Positions 49,548 to 61,191 of a DNA stretch of 64,000 nt are shown one piece after another. Under the pieces are notes generated by a model. The model saw only the letters and a list, made by a program, of their open reading frames with translations. It searched no databases and had not been told where the DNA came from. The position numbers and the translations under genes were made by a program. The number at the start of each line of letters is the position of its first letter. The stretch's first letter is position 1. The stretch covers positions 2,852,001-2,916,000 of the forward strand of contig BLLK01000022.1 of assembly GCA_021927905.1 (NCBI GenBank). Reading direction: 5' to 3'. This stretch comes from Chaetoceros tenuissimus. Its lineage: Eukaryota; Bacillariophyta; Thalassiosirophyceae; Chaetocerotales; Chaetocerotaceae.

Positions 49548-50432
49548 TTAAGCAACCTGGGATTCGTCAGGAGCCGTGTATTGATTGTAGTCAGATCCCT
49601 CTTCAGCAAGGTCCTCCTTTTCTCCATCCTTCCAACTCATGTATTGCTTCACGCGGATGGCGATAATGTGTCCAATACAAAAGAGCATAACCCAGAAGTT
49701 AGTGTATACCATCAAAACCCCCATCTGTCCAGACCATCCATAGATGCTTTCTTCAAACATTCTTTCGTCAGAAGAAATGAGACCCTGCATAGCCATGAGT
49801 AGGTTTGAGAACGCCATTGCAGTCGCAATAACAAGGAAAATCACAAGCTGAGACATGTTCTTTCTATTACCAATAGAAATAGCCCCGAATACCAAAAGAG
49901 CAATGAAGAGGAAAAGAGTCATGGTATATACAAACTTCATACCAGAGGATCTTCCGTCATTAATCATATCCTCAGCACGAACTCCAGTGTTCTCTTCCTT
50001 CCATCTCTGCATTTCTTCGGATTGTTCATATCCTCCAAATAGGATGAACCAATCTGGGTAGGTTTGCACAGCCTCGCCGTTTTCGTAGGCTCTCTGGCGC
50101 TCTTCCGCTGTAGCATAGTAGTATTGCTTCTTCTTACATGCAATGTTGAAGAAGCTACATTCCTTGTAAGTGTAGTAATTGTTGTTATTGTTGTTGTTCC
50201 CGTTGTTAGCTTCTTGCTGCTGATTGTAGTACTCCTCGTATTGTCTCTGCTTCTGCTCATATTCGATAGCAACTCCATATTGTCTGTAGTATGCTTGGCT
50301 CTGCGCATTCCACATGATCACAGGGACGAGAATAGTTACAAGACCAGAGACTACCCAACTAAGAGTCCAAGGGTCCTTGAGGTACATAGCGGCATCCTTA
50401 GCCTTTTGCTTTACTGTATGAAAATCCATCAT
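49548..50432 (-). CDS. Four-helix membrane protein, unknown (diatom type)
   Basis: Single exon, 294 residues. One helix near residues 25-43 is followed by a long hydrophilic loop (about 45-165) containing Tyr/Gln-rich sequence, an Asn run (about 77-84) and three cysteines. Three more helices occupy about 168-190, 197-220 and 240-262. A charged tail ends the protein. Tryptophans and the pattern P-W-T-L-S-W open the first helix. I do not recognise the family; the layout is of a small polytopic protein with one luminal domain. Confidence 0.7.
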   Translation of the reverse strand: MMDFHTVKQKAKDAAMYLKDPWTLSWVVSGLVTILVPVIMWNAQSQAYYRQYGVAIEYEQKQRQYEEYYNQQQEANNGNNNNNNNYYTYKECSFFNIACKKKQYYYATAEERQRAYENGEAVQTYPDWFILFGGYEQSEEMQRWKEENTGVRAEDMINDGRSSGMKFVYTMTLFLFIALLVFGAISIGNRKNMSQLVIFLVIATAMAFSNLLMAMQGLISSDERMFEESIYGWSGQMGVLMVYTNFWVMLFCIGHIIAIRVKQYMSWKDGEKEDLAEEGSDYNQYTAPDESQVA

Positions 50433-51156
50433 CTTGGTGATTTATTGAAGTAGATGTAGGTAGATAGTTTCAAAAGTCTTGTAATTCACTTTTTGAGGCA
50501 TTATGGTGAGTGGTGAGATATGCTGGTTTTGGTTTTCCGCCAAATTAAAAATTTTAAAAGACTAAATAAGTGTAATATAAAACGTTTCGTAAAACTAGGG
50601 TGTCCAACAATCTTCCTCCAATTTTTTAATTTCACTAAAAAGAATTACCTTCCTCATCACATCAATGCGAAGCTTTTGTCAAGGAACTAGAGGCAGAAAA
50701 GCTTCTTCTGCCTAAAATGAGAAATAAACTTCCAATTTGGGCTGGAATTTATTGGAAGGAGAGTCCCAAGTTTTTTCATTTCGTTGAGATTTCAATTGTC
50801 CGCCCCCATAGATAATATTTGCTTCCTCCATGGCAAAGGAAGATCTGCTTCCCACAATTTCCAACCACTCCCACTCTACTCTTATTTACTTTACTTACAT
50901 ATATATATGTGAATCGATGCAAATTCAACTAGATGATCCTGATCTAAAAGACAGTTTCAAATTAAGAAGTTTTAGTAGTTACAGAAGCGGCGATTGTCGT
51001 CCTCATTTGAATATATATATATATACAGCAGTCTGTTGAAATAATGATGCAAGTGTGCACTTCCATTAAGGCATTGGAATGTGCGTTTCCATTCCGTAAA
51101 GACGGGGGATGGGTGTGGAGCAAAGGAAATACAAAAAGAATCTCTCTGACCTAAAA
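50433..51156. other. Intergenic, 724 nt
   Basis: AT-rich with (TA)n microsatellites near 50900 and 51010. An ORF at 50830-51039 looks random. Presumably holds the promoter of the membrane-protein gene and the 3' flank of the first cyclin. Confidence 0.35.
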
Positions 51157-52167
51157 TTACATTTGATCAACTCCGGTTGGAGAATGAGTTCTTTCTTCCT
51201 TGTCAAATATAGAAAGTGTGAAACCGCTGTGCTGGAAAGATGCCTTGAGGCGATCCATACAGGCAGAGACTTCTGGAGTGTAGGGTTCAAGGCCGGTTAG
51301 ACGGCGTACAGTATCAACGAAAAAGACTCTATCTTCCTCCCGTACAACGGTAGGGCCGATTACATCAAATGCGCTCAGAATAGCAGCAAGAGCAACAGTT
51401 GATTCCTTTTTCGATACAAAGAAATAATCACATACACTGATTTCTGTCATGAAGCGTGTGATTTCCATGATATCTGGTCTACGTGGCACATGTTTAGGAA
51501 GGCAGAACATGAGATGTTTGCTTTGCACAAGTGCAATTGGCGGATTCATTCTCCATTGCAGAGCCCTGTGAATTCAAACAAAGATTGTTAGTTGAGACAT
51601 AACATTCATGGATGACCAGTATGTGTTGTTACCGTGACCAGGTGGTCCTGTCACACGAAAAGATACCTACCTCAAGATGGCATGTTCCATCTTCAACACA
51701 TGTTCCGCTTCGAAATAACCTCTACTAAGGTTAAGGAAAGCATTTAAGCTGAGAGCCCTTCTTTCATTGAGTTTGATAGCGGTAAAGAGGGAGGTCATAG
51801 CGGCAAGTTGAAAGATCTTTCTATTTACAGGGCGTAATGCCAAATAGCGGTCGAGGAAGTTTAGAGCGATTGCTACCACCTGTCTATTATAATCAAAGTG
51901 GTCTACAACCTGATAGCACCATTCGCAAATCTTGTCTCTCCAAACCTCATTGATTCCAGTACAAGATGAGGCCGTGGATGTTGAGACTCCAGAGGGAAAG
52001 TAGAGATTTGGGTTAGCTTCGACGATCTTCCTCTGCTTCTCTTGCCACTCATCTGACAAGTAATCGGGACAAGCGTAGACCGAATCTTCCTGAGACCTGA
52101 ATGCCCTGAATACCTCAGGTAGCTCCTCGATATAGGACTCCGGACTACGTGCTCTTGCCATGACCAT
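51157..52167 (-). CDS. Diatom-type cyclin, copy 1
   Basis: Two exons, 52167-51671 and 51565-51157 (105-nt intron), give 301 residues. The first cyclin fold (about 70-165) includes I-C-E-W-C-Y-Q-V-V-D-H-F, N-F-L-D-R-Y-L and F-Q-L-A-A-M-T-S-L, with the conserved Lys and Glu (A-I-K-L-N-E). The second fold (about 166-265) has S-V-C-D-Y-F-F-V. This resembles the large diatom-specific cyclin group (dsCYC), several of which respond to light or nutrients. It would partner a CDK. Two ATGs lie close together at the start. The next paralogue is 1.5 kb upstream in the same direction. Confidence 0.88.
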
Positions 52168-53722
52168 TGTTGTACTGTAGCTTAATAGTTTACTTCCCCG
52201 CTATTTGTGGAAGGATGGTGTGCGGCCTCTGCTGGAAAGTGGAGAATCTGCCAGCTGTGTAGTTGAGTTTGGTATCTTGTGTAATGCTCACCTCCAAAAA
52301 GAGAGGCGGGAAAAAGGCTTACAAGACTAATTTAAAGAACCGAAAAAGCCTCGTTTTGAGGAATACGTACGTACTCTATGGTATAAACATATTTTTAAAT
52401 AACCTCTAGGCCATTTTCAAAAAACACGTACTTGAATCACATTACAGTCGTCGACGACGATGAGTATTTCAGGTTGGAACTACTAAAAGAAAAGAAATAG
52501 AAGAATCGTGCTAGAATAAATATATGTAAGGGCGATACGTTTAAAATAAGAATTGAAGAATCAATTCTTATATTCTCTATCTGTTTTGCATGTTACAAAT
52601 GAGCAGTTTACATACCACCACACACATTTGATTTTGGATATGTGGAAAAGAATTCTTTTTCATCCATGACTGAAATGCTCCCTCGTACGTATTGAATTCC
52701 AGTATATCTGGTCTGATTGAAAAAGATTTAGCGTGTTCGTCACACAAAAATAATAGGTGTTTTCCCACAGACCCACTTCAACTGGCATTTCGTGCGACTG
52801 CAATGTTCCCTTGAATCTTTTCGAATATTGTGAAGAGTCAGTTGATCTCAAAAAATTTCATCAACCTCTATATATGGATTCAATAATTACAAAACTATCA
52901 ATCTTAGCATGAGCAGAATTTTTTATTACATTCCTATTCAATATTGACAAAATGGGTATCAATGTGTCAACCGCGAAAGTGACGCACTCAGGTGGAAATG
53001 CTCAGTCGGAGTCGGCAGTGAAGAAAAATCAATCGCTCTTCACACAGGCAGAAGGCAATAGGAGTAAATCTTCCTACCTTCCTAACAAGGAACCTTAGTC
53101 GTGTGACGTGTGACCAAATTCATGTGACTGTAACAAAGTAATCACTTATTTTCTTAGAATTTCAAAAGAAAAACAAAGAATCTTTTTCGTAGACACAGTA
53201 AGTAGACAAATGCACATCTTTATGCATCTCTGGAATGTTACATAAAATATTGTAAAACTAGAAAACCATAGTACCTAAACGCGACTACCAATTTCATCCT
53301 TGAACACATGGTGGAGGTTGGAGGAAAGTACGCAAAGCCGATGGGAAGATTGGTTTTCCCTGTTGAAGGCAGCTGGTTGAAGGAGAAGTATGAGTACAGA
53401 GAGAAGCATCAAATTCGATCTGTGAGAATATGTTTTGCAATAGTAGTTCAATGGTAACTACCATTTGGTAACTACCATTACATTTACCTACTTTGTTTTA
53501 ACGTGGTACGTACTGAAAGAAATTATGTAAAAATCACCCGATTTATACATAGAGCATTTGCAATGGGCATGCATGAGTATTGGTGTATTGGTTACGTACA
53601 GAAGTTATTTCATGACTGTTCTCTAGCTTAAAGTGTAGATATTATTTTTAAAAGCTATACATTGGATTTATGCAAAATTTTTATGTGCACTCTTTTCTCT
53701 AGTTGTCATTTTGTTGTGTTAG
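52168..53722. other. Intergenic between cyclin genes, 1.55 kb
   Basis: Mostly AT-rich with no complete gene. On the minus strand, 52577-52768 is a coding-like stretch of ~60 codons without an ATG start; it may be debris. Near 53445-53480 a short tandem repeat (GGTAACTACCATT) occurs. Confidence 0.4.
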
Positions 53723-54915
53723 TTACGAAGGATAGTCATTCACCAATGTTGATGATACTTGCACAACATGATTATTATATTGTTCTCTCTGTACAGAATC
53801 TGTACCTCCGTTCGATCTCCTCATGACATTATCAGGACTTCTTCCCCCTGACATGCGATCATCGAATACATCTTCTTTTGGTTTATGATATTGTCCACGC
53901 TGGTATATATCTCTTAATCTAAGCCTACATTCATGGACTTGAGGCATTGTACAATTTACTTGAGCAATGTTCCATGCTTGATCCACAAATTGCTGACGAT
54001 ATTCTCTTGGTAGAACTTGATGCGACTGACCTTCAAATGCAGTCAGAATACAAGCAAGGGCAACGTTTGATGGTTTCTTATCTACAAAGAAATAGTCGCA
54101 TACCGAAAGCTCTGATAAAAATCTAGTTAATTCTAAACAATCTCTCTTTGCATTATCTGTAACTTCTTGTGGAAGGAGTTCAAAAAATGTACGAACGAGT
54201 TCCATGACAATGGGCGGACTCGTATGCCAACTCAGTGTTCTGTATGAAAAAAGAATTAATGAGAATCTGGTCGATGCGTCGATGCGATGAACAACCGGTT
54301 GTTGTTTGACAAAAGTTCACGTACCTCAAAATTGATTGTTCCATAGCAATGATGTGTTCACTTGTGAAAAAGCCTCTACTCAAACCTATCAAACTACTTA
54401 TTTTCAATATTGATGGCTCCGTTATTTTGATGGCAAGATAAAGACTTGTCATGGCTGCCAATTGAAATATTTTCTTGTTCACTCGTTTCACACTCAGATA
54501 ACGATCTAAAAATGACATGGCGACAGCTACAACCTCTCGACTATAGTCAAAGTGATCTACAACCTAGACAATCAAATGAAGAGTTGAGATTCTTTTGGTT
54601 ATTCTGACAGAGTGTTTCCGTTAAGACGAGAAGAAAAGGAAGCACACGTACCTGATAGCACCATTCACATATCCGTTCTCTCCAAACAGCACTAAGTTCT
54701 CCTGCCGATGGATCTGATGGCAAAGAAGCAAATATATGTTCAAATGGATCTACACCATTTGTCGGATGCAAGGCCGGTGTATTTGAAGGAAATAAATATG
54801 ATGGAGGAGTTACTCCTTGTGCTAAATAGTCATTGCACCTATATGGCCCATCCTCCTGTCTTCTCAATGCACCAAATCTCTGCATGATTTCGTGTGACTT
54901 GTGGAGAGGTAGCAT
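53723..54915 (-). CDS. Diatom-type cyclin, copy 2
   Basis: Three exons, 54915-54652, 54563-54325 and 54239-53723 (88- and 85-nt introns), give 339 residues. It matches copy 1 closely in the cyclin folds: I-C-E-W-C-Y-Q-V-V-D-H-F-D-Y-S-R, S-F-L-D-R-Y-L-S, F-Q-L-A-A-M-T-S-L-Y, and S-V-C-D-Y-F-F-V. The second intron splits the same Arg codon (end of the first fold) as in copy 1; the first intron is extra. The C-terminal 70 residues are basic and disordered, absent from copy 1. Pairing and intron sharing show duplication. Confidence 0.88.
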
Positions 54916-55813
54916 TTTCTTCTCCGAGTTTACTGTACAGAGTTGTGGAATACAAATGATACAAGGCGATTAGAGCATGCTTGTATGCACTAAAAAGAGG
55001 AGTTTTCTTTGGCACAGAAGTGGAGTTGGAGTGATGTAATTATTGCATTTTGTAGATTACAGACTGAAATGGCGGGCCAAGATATGTTACTTAAGCCCCT
55101 TCATGTCAAAAAATTCAAATCAACTTTATACGACTTACTCAGAAAAATTCATTTTGGAAATATGATATGTATGATCACTACATAAACTATCAATGTTATA
55201 AATTGCACATAGATACTTCCTTAACTATAATATCTGATGTAAATCTATCTCTCTATATATACTATGTACCATCAAGAATGGAGAATGGAGTACAAATTCA
55301 AATCTAAATATATTTTTGCTGTCTGACCAAAATAGCCATTTCGATTCTTTTTAAATGGTGAGCCAACACGACAACTCTTTCGTGTGAGTAGATTGGATGA
55401 GAAACATTTGTACCTACGCTCGATACGAGGTGCAAAAAGCAAAATCAAATTTGAACTAGAGCTGCACGCATGTTCTGATTTGCTCTACTATTGAGAACCC
55501 AATTCTGGAAATCTTCCACTGTTGCATAAATAGTGGCTTTAGAATATACCTCTTCACCCGTTCTTCTTCATATTTGGAACAGTTCCTCAGCTCTCTTTCA
55601 GGACAAAGCAGAACCTTCCTAAGTCAGTCCGAGTCCAGTCGTTGCTATTGACTCGAATAGCACAAATTCAAAACACAAGAACGTTCTTACTGCATGAAAT
55701 AGCGGGTTCTTCCTTGCCCATCAGCATTCAACACATACAACATATTGCAAAACATACTCATACATATATACATAAACACTGCTATACAATATCGCTTCCA
55801 CTAACATTGCAAG
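54916..55813. promoter_or_regulatory. Divergent promoter region, cyclin copy 2 / Ser-rich unknown
   Basis: 898 nt head-to-head region, AT-rich. No gene and no clear motif. Confidence 0.35.
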
Positions 55814-57478
55814 ATGAGTGAAGGAATACTGGATTCAATTAAAAACGTGATACCATCGCAAAAGGCGTATTCGCGTTTAATTTGTACCAATCCAGAATAT
55901 AACATAGGTGCAACAAATCAGAGACAGAGAGCGAAAAGGCAAAATTATGCAAAATCAAAATCAGGGACCTGGGGACCAACACATAGCGAAGATAGTGAAG
56001 ATAATGAAGACTCCAGTGTTGGACCTAGAACACCGGAAGCTGCAAGCCCTCCTGTGGATACATCGCCTCAAACCGGCAATAGACAGAAGAGGGCTTCGAA
56101 ATCGGAATCAGATAATGTGTTTTCAAACATTTGGGCTTATGTAACGGATACTCTTCAACCTAGCTGCGGAGGAGCATGTGATGCCTGTCGAGGCGCAGAA
56201 AATCTCAAAAATAAGAATAGATCCAAAGGCAATAATACGTACAATACACCTTCGAAATGCAAGGGGAAACAGGGCAATGACTCAAGTCCATTCTCCTCTT
56301 TCTCTTTACGAAAAATTGTGACTCAAAGTACTAATGGTTCCAGCGGAATTTTGAAAGAAAATGTATTAGGATCTGCAAGTGGAAAGAGAAAGACAGTCTC
56401 GGACGAAAATGCCAGAGCAGCAGCAAAAGCTATGGCAAATCAGGTTGAAGATTTATGGCAACCTCCTCCTCCACCTCAGCACGCTTCTCCTCCTACTGCT
56501 ACAAGACCAACGCCATCTACTTCTCAAAAGGAGCGCCCGGCGCCTATATCGCATGTGGCATTTAACCCTGCCAAAGATTTTTCAAAATCCATTTCAGAAC
56601 TTACAATGAAATCGTGTTTAGCGGAAGTTAATGAACCTATATCTACTTCTAGAAGAATGGCATATTATGCTGTTGGTAAACATGTTAATCAAAAAACTAA
56701 TTCTGGATCTGGAAATAGAAGATGCTACTTCACGGGTGCATTAATTCGTGGTGGTCAGCCTTTTTATGCTGGATCTGTCCAGCAAGGACTTCGAACCTTG
56801 GTAGTATTTTGCAGTCCAAAGGCTTTAGGATTACCGAAGAAGGAAGATTTGGAACGAATTGATTCAGTAATGGATTTGAAATCGTGTGTTTCAAATGTAT
56901 CGCAAAAATCCAAAAAGAGTCAATCCTCTCAAAAGTCGAAGAAGAGTATTTTGAGTAGATACAGTTCAATATGGAGTGATGCAGCAGCAGACAGTGATAT
57001 CATGACAGATGCATGGGACGTTGATGAATTTGGCAACATCACAGAAATTTTAAATTCTGATTGGCTGCTTCAAGCCTTGCCGGAACCTTGCCCACACTTG
57101 ATGATTGAAATGCAAAGGAGATTTCCAGACGAATTCGAGACTCTCCCGCAACAAGTGAGACTTCATAAATGTTGGAGGCTCTACATGAGATTTTGTTTCT
57201 TCTCAGGTCTGCCAATCGCTGATGGTGAGATGTATTACAAAGTGTCCGATAAAGTAACGGGAAAGATGAGCAAACAGTTACGGAAAGCAGGAATTGATGA
57301 GATCATTCTCTCACACGAAGTCATGGAAGCTGCTCATGGTCACAGTAGTGAAATTCTAAGTCTACCCACGAAGAAAACTTTCAGGTATTTGAATGAACAG
57401 TACAAGCAGCAATGTTCAAAACTAAGTGAGAAAGTTTTTCGGCGAACTAGTTGGGAGAAAATTATGCCAGAAGTCTAG
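55814..57478 (+). CDS. Unknown serine-rich protein
   Basis: Single exon, 554 residues. Residues 1-~270 are disordered, with runs of Ser, Lys and Pro, and one C-x8-C-x2-C cluster (about 115-127). Residues ~270-330 look folded: a beta-rich stretch R-R-C-Y-F-T-G-A-L-I-R-G-G-Q-P-F-Y-A-G. A Ser/Lys-rich linker (about 365-385) follows. Residues ~400-554 are helical (H-L-M-I-E-M-Q-R-R-F; C-W-R-L-Y-M-R-F-C-F-F-S-G-L). I do not recognise it. No targeting peptide. Likely nuclear or cytosolic by composition, but that is inference. Confidence 0.6.
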   Translation: MSEGILDSIKNVIPSQKAYSRLICTNPEYNIGATNQRQRAKRQNYAKSKSGTWGPTHSEDSEDNEDSSVGPRTPEAASPPVDTSPQTGNRQKRASKSESDNVFSNIWAYVTDTLQPSCGGACDACRGAENLKNKNRSKGNNTYNTPSKCKGKQGNDSSPFSSFSLRKIVTQSTNGSSGILKENVLGSASGKRKTVSDENARAAAKAMANQVEDLWQPPPPPQHASPPTATRPTPSTSQKERPAPISHVAFNPAKDFSKSISELTMKSCLAEVNEPISTSRRMAYYAVGKHVNQKTNSGSGNRRCYFTGALIRGGQPFYAGSVQQGLRTLVVFCSPKALGLPKKEDLERIDSVMDLKSCVSNVSQKSKKSQSSQKSKKSILSRYSSIWSDAAADSDIMTDAWDVDEFGNITEILNSDWLLQALPEPCPHLMIEMQRRFPDEFETLPQQVRLHKCWRLYMRFCFFSGLPIADGEMYYKVSDKVTGKMSKQLRKAGIDEIILSHEVMEAAHGHSSEILSLPTKKTFRYLNEQYKQQCSKLSEKVFRRTSWEKIMPEV

Positions 57479-57840
57479 GCATCGGTATGTAAGATATGAG
57501 AACATGAGTATCCTGGATTGGAAACAAATGCCTATTGAATGTTGTGTATTATGTAACGTGAGCAGGAATAAACAATCGACAGGCAATCTATTATCCCGTA
57601 AATGTTGTGGTTATCTGTAAACCCACTGAAACTTTGTCAATGTGATGATCACAGTAGAGTTATTTAAACTAATTTGTTAAGAGACAAAAGGCCTTTCTTT
57701 ACTTGGTGGAATTAGAACGAAATATGGATACTTTCTATGATTCGGGACATGATCATCACTGTACAATTTAATCTTGTCTTTTTTTTTACATCATTGACAT
57801 AAGTCCCTTTGATCGTACGGTAGTTTCTGGAAAAAGGTGC
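57479..57840. other. Convergent 3' flanks
   Basis: 362 nt between two stop codons. AT-rich; nothing else seen. Confidence 0.35.
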
Positions 57841-59091
57841 TTATAATTCATCTCTACTGTCTGCAACCGTGTCGGTATTCTCTTCAATGTCTTCCAATGA
57901 ATTGAATATTGTGAATATGGCGACTTCAAGAGCTAGTTCCAGGCTTTCCATATAATCCACAATGATATTGTATTCGTTTTCAGGCACATCTTGATGTTTG
58001 TCTCTGATTAAAATTTCATCAATAGTTTCTCTCACTTGATCTAAATGGTCCTGCAATAGATCCATATCATGTTCATCGGCATCCTCTTCATTAGTCCATG
58101 CTACAATTTGGTAGGACTCTTCTCTGGATCGATTCTGTACGGGTGTTTCTCCATCATCTTCGTATACATAATCGATGTGAAATCCAAGGTCCAATTCATT
58201 AAAGATCCATGATTGCGGCATCTGCTCGACGAAACCATAGTCCCTCATAATCTCAGGAGTCCCATAAATATCGGCACGACCTCCACAATCATAACCGCAT
58301 TGATTATAGGAAGTATTTATCTCTTCTCCAGCCTTGATATCTCGGCTGGCATATAAGATTGGATCATTTCCTTCATGTAAGGCATTGTGTCTTGTATTAG
58401 TGTATTTTCCGTTGCGATGACTCTGCATATCAATCAGGGGTATCATGATATCATCCCATCCTCTATTAATTAATGCTAAAGCTGCATACTGTTCTAAAGG
58501 ATCATCATTACCCGCACATGAATCGACCCATTCATTCTGCCAGACAAAAGGCTCATCTGGTGGTAACTCGATAAAATCTTTTGGAATTTCATCCTCCTCC
58601 TCTTGAGCTAAGGATCCAGGATATTTGTAAGTTCCTGTCAAGACCTTATACAGTAATCTTTTGCCCTCGTGGCTCCATGCAGATGGAATGATGCCTGGTG
58701 GCTGAGTCTCCTGCAAGTAGTGAACATATGGATAATGAAAGCTCTCCTTTCCTTTCTTCATTTGTGCAATCAAGTTCCAGACAGTTTCACAAGTCATGGG
58801 ACTTTCTGGTCCTTCATAATCCGGATTCCAATCTGCATTGATGGTCATTTTGTATGGGACTTGAATCAACCTGGTATTGTTCTTGATATCATGGTTTGCA
58901 AACATGCCAAAATGTGAAGAAGGGTTTTCAGGGTCTATTCTTCTCATTTCGAGTGCCGGATGAAAGTATCCTCCTGAGGTTTCAAGCCAATTGATAAGGG
59001 ACTCCGAGTGCTGTTTGTCCAAATCAATCACATTCGAGGCAGCAACACATGAAGAGTTTAATAATGTTGATAGAATCCAGTAGAATTTCAT
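57841..59091 (-). CDS. Secretory SET-like domain protein
   Basis: Single exon, 416 residues. Residues 1-18 are a signal peptide (ending V-A-A-S). The region ~45-290 resembles the split SET domain of the SETD3/SETD6/Rubisco-methyltransferase group: G-M-F-A-N-H-D-I near the start, then I-P-L-I-D-M-Q-S-H-R-N (like L-x-D-x-x-N-H), R-D-I-K-A-G-E-E-I-N-T-S-Y-N at the core. The usual tyrosine of the active site is conserved in the last motif. The C-terminal ~120 residues are acidic. The signal peptide means it enters the ER, unusual for a SET enzyme; a plastid route is also possible, though the F after cleavage is missing. Activity is not certain. Confidence 0.7.
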   Translation of the reverse strand: MKFYWILSTLLNSSCVAASNVIDLDKQHSESLINWLETSGGYFHPALEMRRIDPENPSSHFGMFANHDIKNNTRLIQVPYKMTINADWNPDYEGPESPMTCETVWNLIAQMKKGKESFHYPYVHYLQETQPPGIIPSAWSHEGKRLLYKVLTGTYKYPGSLAQEEEDEIPKDFIELPPDEPFVWQNEWVDSCAGNDDPLEQYAALALINRGWDDIMIPLIDMQSHRNGKYTNTRHNALHEGNDPILYASRDIKAGEEINTSYNQCGYDCGGRADIYGTPEIMRDYGFVEQMPQSWIFNELDLGFHIDYVYEDDGETPVQNRSREESYQIVAWTNEEDADEHDMDLLQDHLDQVRETIDEILIRDKHQDVPENEYNIIVDYMESLELALEVAIFTIFNSLEDIEENTDTVADSRDEL

Positions 59092-59543
59092 TTTGAGATA
59101 TGTTTTGTGTCGACCAATTTCAATTGGAATTATTTCTTGCTGCTTCTTTAATGCAAACTGTAGTGAGTAAGGAGACTAGGGAGTAATTCAATAAGGTACA
59201 CCTGATAATCAAATCCTTGTTGAAAAAAACTGTCAAACTGTGGATAGTTTCAAACGGTTTTCATTTCATCGAAAACATGCATAAAATGAGATAAAATACT
59301 AACGGACAAAAAAAGCTGCCATGTTTAGACATCTGTCATCGAGCTAAATTGGTAATCATGAAAAGAAGTCTCTCCTCTCCATTGATTTTCCTATTTTGTG
59401 TTCAATCTAGAAACGAATGAATGATATGAACCTCCTTCTTTGAACTAGTAGTACGTAGTAGAAATTCTATCTCATACTTGAGTACTAGAAATAATTTCAA
59501 TAGATTCTCTTGCTTCGATCTTTCATCACAGACAAAAGAGTTT
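59092..59543. promoter_or_regulatory. Divergent promoter region, SET-like / RPC34 genes
   Basis: 452 nt between start codons. Nothing specific seen. Confidence 0.35.
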
Positions 59544-60509
59544 ATGAAAATGCCTCCTAAAAGATCAGCCACTTCAATTGGACTCCCTACAAGCAAACGT
59601 CGAGCTATCAACACAGCAGCGACAAAAGCCATTAAAGTAGAACAAGAACAGGCAGCTCAATCCTCGTCACAAAAGCTTAAGCAAGACTTTATTAAACTCT
59701 TTAATGATCAGCCATATAAACATAACGGAGTGTCCAACTCCCAACTGAAAAATTTATTCAAGGAACAATATGCCTCTCTTCCCATGATTATAAACGACTT
59801 GATTCAAGAATCTAGATTGACCATGAGTAAAGTTGGAAGTGAGCTATTTTATAACTTTGTAACGGAGGAATTAGCTTCCAAATTCGCTGGATTGGACGTT
59901 TCTGCACGTATGGTCTATCAAGTGATTGAAAAGGTGGGGAACAAAGGTATCTGGACAAAAGATATTAGAATTCAGACCAATATTCAACAACAGGCTCTCA
60001 ATAAGATTTTCAAAAAGCTTGAAGATAGACGATTGATCAAACCGATTAAAAGTATCACTGCAAAAGCCAAAAAGTTATACATGTTGTATGATTTGCAACC
60101 GGCAAAGGAATTGACTGGAGGACCATGGTATTCAGACCTAGAGTTTGATCATGAATTCGTAGCAGAGTTGCGGAACTTCGTACTATTATGTGTAAAGAAG
60201 ATGAATGGTGGAAAGGGGATTTCTCTGAAAGAAATTGCAAATAAAATGAAGGAGGCAAATGTTAGTAGAGTTCAACTGAATTTGAATGAAGTTGCTCAAC
60301 TTGTCCAGACTCTGGCATTTGACTATCTGATTGAGCAAAATGGAACAAATTTGAATGGGGAGGCTCTTTTTGTTGCAGCAAAACGATGTTCTAGTTGCTG
60401 TGACTTCAAGTGGTGGGAAGTGCTGAGCCCTGACTTTCACTTCCGGGATATTGAATTTGAAGATGGAGTACTTCTCACGAAGCATGAACCTCATCATCAT
60501 ACAGGTTAG
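59544..60509 (+). CDS. RPC6: RNA polymerase III subunit RPC34 (C34/RPC6)
   Basis: Single exon, 321 residues from the first ATG; an upstream extension lacks ATG. Two winged-helix domains are recognisable, about 50-120 and 125-190, with Y-Q-V-I-E-K-V-G-N-K-G-I-W-T-K-D-I-R and the block L-K-x-L-E-x-R-x-L-I-K-P-I-K-S. Then comes Y-M-L-Y-D-L-x-P-x-x-E-L-T-G-G-P-W-Y-S-D, which marks the RPC34 family. The C-terminal region has a cysteine cluster (R-C-S-S-C-C) like the Fe-S site of human RPC6. RPC34 joins RPC82 and RPC31 in the subcomplex that helps open tRNA and 5S promoters. Confidence 0.93.
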   Translation: MKMPPKRSATSIGLPTSKRRAINTAATKAIKVEQEQAAQSSSQKLKQDFIKLFNDQPYKHNGVSNSQLKNLFKEQYASLPMIINDLIQESRLTMSKVGSELFYNFVTEELASKFAGLDVSARMVYQVIEKVGNKGIWTKDIRIQTNIQQQALNKIFKKLEDRRLIKPIKSITAKAKKLYMLYDLQPAKELTGGPWYSDLEFDHEFVAELRNFVLLCVKKMNGGKGISLKEIANKMKEANVSRVQLNLNEVAQLVQTLAFDYLIEQNGTNLNGEALFVAAKRCSSCCDFKWWEVLSPDFHFRDIEFEDGVLLTKHEPHHHTG

Positions 60510-61191
60510 GTTTGAAAACTGTGAGCATGACTTGAATATAAGAAGCATATGATGAAGGATAGTGCAACGTATGCAGAATTGGAAAATATTAGAATTTCTA
60601 GCTGGTAGTGTAAGGATATTCTCCTAGATAATTTCAACGAATACCATGTATGAACCAAATTCCGAACTTATTCAGCACTATCTCCAAAAGCTTATGTACA
60701 TTTCAGCAAGGCAACGAATCTCCGAAGACTATTCTCGGTCAATTGAGAAGCTTTCCTTTTAAAAATAATAGACAGTTAAACTATGCAATAGCCAAATGTA
60801 TGTTATTTGAAACAAGAAAGTATATCATTATGTATCATCAATTACAGGGGGAAATTAGCTCTACAATTTGGCAGTGTTAAAAGTGAAAGGCTGTGTTAAA
60901 TTAATGTCTTTTAAACATAAATGTCTCTAGAGAAGAGAGAGAAATGAACAAATGAAATACTTGACAGGAAGTATGTAGCGATCTTCAGATTTAGAGACAG
61001 GGATGAATAACGAAATTTGAAGCATCGATAATTTGAGGTTGAATTATAAATCATTGGGTTGTTGTGCTATTGCAGTTGTTGTTGTCAGTCGCAATGCAAC
61101 GAAGGTACTACGACTATCAACATTAGTTTCATAACATGAGCTATACATATTTTATTGAGAGTTCAAGATACTAGACAATAGCAGGTTCTAA

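Noticed and set aside
52577-52851. Two overlapping minus-strand frames between the cyclins
   Set aside because: One has a plausible composition but no ATG start, no splice context and no domain; treated as debris.
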